Below, piece after piece: positions 4,607 to 6,084 of a stretch of 6,084 nt of DNA. Positions within the stretch are counted from its first letter, which is position 1; the number at the start of each line of letters is the position of its first letter. The notes below the pieces were generated by a model that had not been told where the DNA came from, did no database searches, and was given only the letters and a program-made list of their open reading frames with translations. The DNA is from Planctomycetota bacterium (GTDB taxonomy: Bacteria; Planctomycetota; Phycisphaerae; WQYP01), in NCBI GenBank assembly GCA_021828925.1, contig JAJZCT010000224.1:1-6084 (forward strand), in the 5' to 3' direction. The translations under genes were made by a program, and so were the position numbers.

Positions 4607-6019
4607 TTACTGCCGCACCAGTGGATGAGCGTAATAGCCAATCATCGCAAGGAAGCGATTGGCATTGAGAATCGGCACGGAAAGATTCTGTGCCTTTTGT
4701 TCAAGATGCCCATAGCGTTGCTGTTGGGTAGCGCGGGCGGACTTCAGTGCGGCGGTTTGTGCGGTTTGCACGCCGTTGAAATTCAACTGCGAATTCGCAG
4801 GCCGTGACCCCAGCACAAGGAAATCTGTCTGTGTGGAAAGGTGCGTTTGAACCACGCCGCCCCAGGATTCAACGAGCCGTACAATTTGCCGACGACCGGC
4901 AGCCGTGGGTACGCCATTACCGTTGACATCAAAATCGCCATAGATAACAAAGTGAAACTTCCGGTTCTGGTCTTTATGGAAAACCGGGTTGGCAATCAGA
5001 TCACCGGCAAAAATCTGCGCGTTAGGTTGCAGATGGGTAATGCGGCAAACTGATGCGAATTTCCCCACGCGGATAACGGATATGGAACCCGCCCCGCCAC
5101 CGTTGTGGCCGGTATTGACGCCCAAGTTCGGGTTGTACACCGCAAACGATAAGCCGACGGTAATATGTTCGGCAGTACCTAAGTTGATATAAACATGCCG
5201 CGTCATCGGGGAAACGCGAATAACTTTGCCGTCCGCCTGACTCAAGATGGCATTGGCACCGGTGTTCGGAGCACGATAGGCCGCGATCTGGTTTCGCAAA
5301 TCCTGGACCACAGTGATTCTCGCCTGCAATTCCTGCTTAAGTTGCTGAATCTGAATAACCTGCCCGCGTAGTTCCGAGATGTACTTGGTCTGTTCCGCGG
5401 TAATTTGCTGTTGCAGCGTGCCGGCTTCGGTGGAAACCTGCGTGTTGGCCGCGTTCAACTTGGCGGTTAAAGCGTCTATCCGATTCTGGGCGGATGTCAG
5501 CTTATCATTAATCGCGTGGATATCATCCTTAAAAGAGGATCGTGTGGACGCAAAACGACGCTGATAATTGGCCAGATGCAGGCGAGATTGCTTAATTTCA
5601 TTTTGCGCATTGACCAGGGCCGAATCCACTTGTGACAAAGCCAGTACGAGAGATTTTCCCGTCATACCGGCCTTGGCCAGCACCTGATTCACCGGACCGG
5701 AGGGCCCAATAAGTTGCGACACTCGTGCGCCACTGTTGCCGCTGATCTTTACTTCCAATTGATTTATTTGTGCCACCAACTGCCGTACCACCGTATTGCT
5801 GGCGGAGGCGTTAGCTTTAAGATCCGCGACGATCGGAAGGTTCTGATCCGCGGTTGAGGCGATCAGGCCCAGATTCTGCTGATCGGCGGAAGCGGTTTGT
5901 TCCGCCTTACCTAATTTGAGGTAAAGCAGTATGGCGACCACAGTCACCACGAGAAACAGACCAATGAAAACGATAAGTGCGTAAGGTGGCGCGCTGCGCT
6001 GTGTGCGAACTGTTGCCAT
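4607..6019 (-). CDS. membrane-anchored coiled-coil protein with C-terminal BRCT-like domain
   Basis: The 470-residue product has a short basic N-terminus, one transmembrane helix (about residues 14-34), and a long polar Gln/Ala/Leu-rich coiled-coil region (about 40-250, strongest from 125). A beta-rich segment follows (about 260-348: DGKVIRVSP, VYINLG, GLSFAVYNP, GDLIANPVF), of a kind I associate with planctomycete envelope proteins. The C-terminus (about 354-465) has a BRCT pattern: FVIYGDFD, then RRQIVRLVESWGG, STQTDFLVLG, and after an insert KAQNLSVPILNANRFLAMIG. BRCT domains normally bind DNA ends or phosphopeptides in the cytoplasm, but positive-inside charges (Arg5, Arg8) weakly favour this domain lying outside. 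The function is unknown. GGAGG (6029-6033) lies 9 bases before the ATG. The frame stays open upstream to the window edge without another ATG, so this start is favoured. It probably forms an operon with trpA. Confidence 0.85.
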   Translation of the reverse strand: MATVRTQRSAPPYALIVFIGLFLVVTVVAILLYLKLGKAEQTASADQQNLGLIASTADQNLPIVADLKANASASNTVVRQLVAQINQLEVKISGNSGARVSQLIGPSGPVNQVLAKAGMTGKSLVLALSQVDSALVNAQNEIKQSRLHLANYQRRFASTRSSFKDDIHAINDKLTSAQNRIDALTAKLNAANTQVSTEAGTLQQQITAEQTKYISELRGQVIQIQQLKQELQARITVVQDLRNQIAAYRAPNTGANAILSQADGKVIRVSPMTRHVYINLGTAEHITVGLSFAVYNPNLGVNTGHNGGGAGSISVIRVGKFASVCRITHLQPNAQIFAGDLIANPVFHKDQNRKFHFVIYGDFDVNGNGVPTAAGRRQIVRLVESWGGVVQTHLSTQTDFLVLGSRPANSQLNFNGVQTAQTAALKSARATQQQRYGHLEQKAQNLSVPILNANRFLAMIGYYAHPLVRQ

Positions 6020-6028
6020 AGGTGAAAG

Positions 6029-6033
6029 CCTCC
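6029..6033 (-). promoter_or_regulatory. Shine-Dalgarno GGAGG of the BRCT-like protein gene
   Basis: On the minus strand GGAGG lies 9 bases before ATG 6019. It decides the start of the coiled-coil/BRCT gene, whose frame is otherwise open to the right edge of the window. Confidence 0.7.
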
Positions 6034-6084
6034 GTAGCCAAACATCCTGACCGGCATGCCGCAGCCTCGTGACGCCATCGACCA

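Noticed and set aside
4606..4641. Longer TrpA starting at ATG 4641
   Set aside because: The extra 12 residues overlap the upstream coding region and exceed the family's usual N-terminus. The ATG at 4605 gives 269 residues.
1..6084. CRISPR array, tRNA/rRNA genes, insertion sequence, toxin-antitoxin or defence locus
   Set aside because: No regular spaced repeats, cloverleaf, transposase motif or defence-gene motifs were seen anywhere in the window.

Overview
The window reads as an ordinary chromosomal segment of a free-living, Gram-negative-type bacterium with moderate-to-high GC by eye. Two Sec/lipobox lipoproteins and clear Shine-Dalgarno (SD) sites support this. My best guess is a planctomycete, perhaps Phycisphaerae-like. 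That rests on the style of the membrane-anchored coiled-coil protein, the short FYED-type QueF and the dispersed GC-rich palindromes. It is an impression, not a demonstrated placement. I saw no tRNA, rRNA, CRISPR array, transposase or phage gene.

Layout from left to right. A small two-helix membrane protein (8-277, +) may be cut by the window edge. It converges, across a hairpin-bearing spacer (278-555), on a small Gly/Arg/Asp-rich lipoprotein on the minus strand (556-846). That lipoprotein's best start codon lies one frame away from its body, across an A8 run. A 371-base gene-free stretch (847-1217) follows, holding a palindromic repeat and a perfect inverted repeat that runs into the next SD. 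Then comes a plus-strand cluster: an alpha-helical lipoprotein of unknown function (1218-1832), queC (1849-2574), queE (2571-3269, overlapping queC by 4 bases) and queF (3330-3695). A second copy of the palindrome, followed by a short T tract, closes this cluster. The rest is a minus-strand pair: a 470-residue protein with one transmembrane segment, a coiled coil, a beta-rich domain and a C-terminal BRCT-like domain (4607-6019), followed one base later by trpA (3796-4605).

The que genes supply the late steps to preQ1, the precursor of queuosine in tRNA. QueE makes 7-carboxy-7-deazaguanine, QueC converts it to preQ0, and QueF reduces preQ0 to preQ1. The first steps (GTP cyclohydrolase I, QueD) and the tRNA transglycosylase are not in the window. 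TrpA is the alpha subunit of tryptophan synthase; its usual partner trpB is not in view, and the gene instead sits tightly behind the BRCT-like protein.

I do not see a convincing undescribed multi-gene system. The observations most worth checking are the frame-split start of the small lipoprotein, the predicted membrane-anchored BRCT-like protein, the shared palindrome at two intergenic sites and the inverted repeat over the lipoprotein SD.
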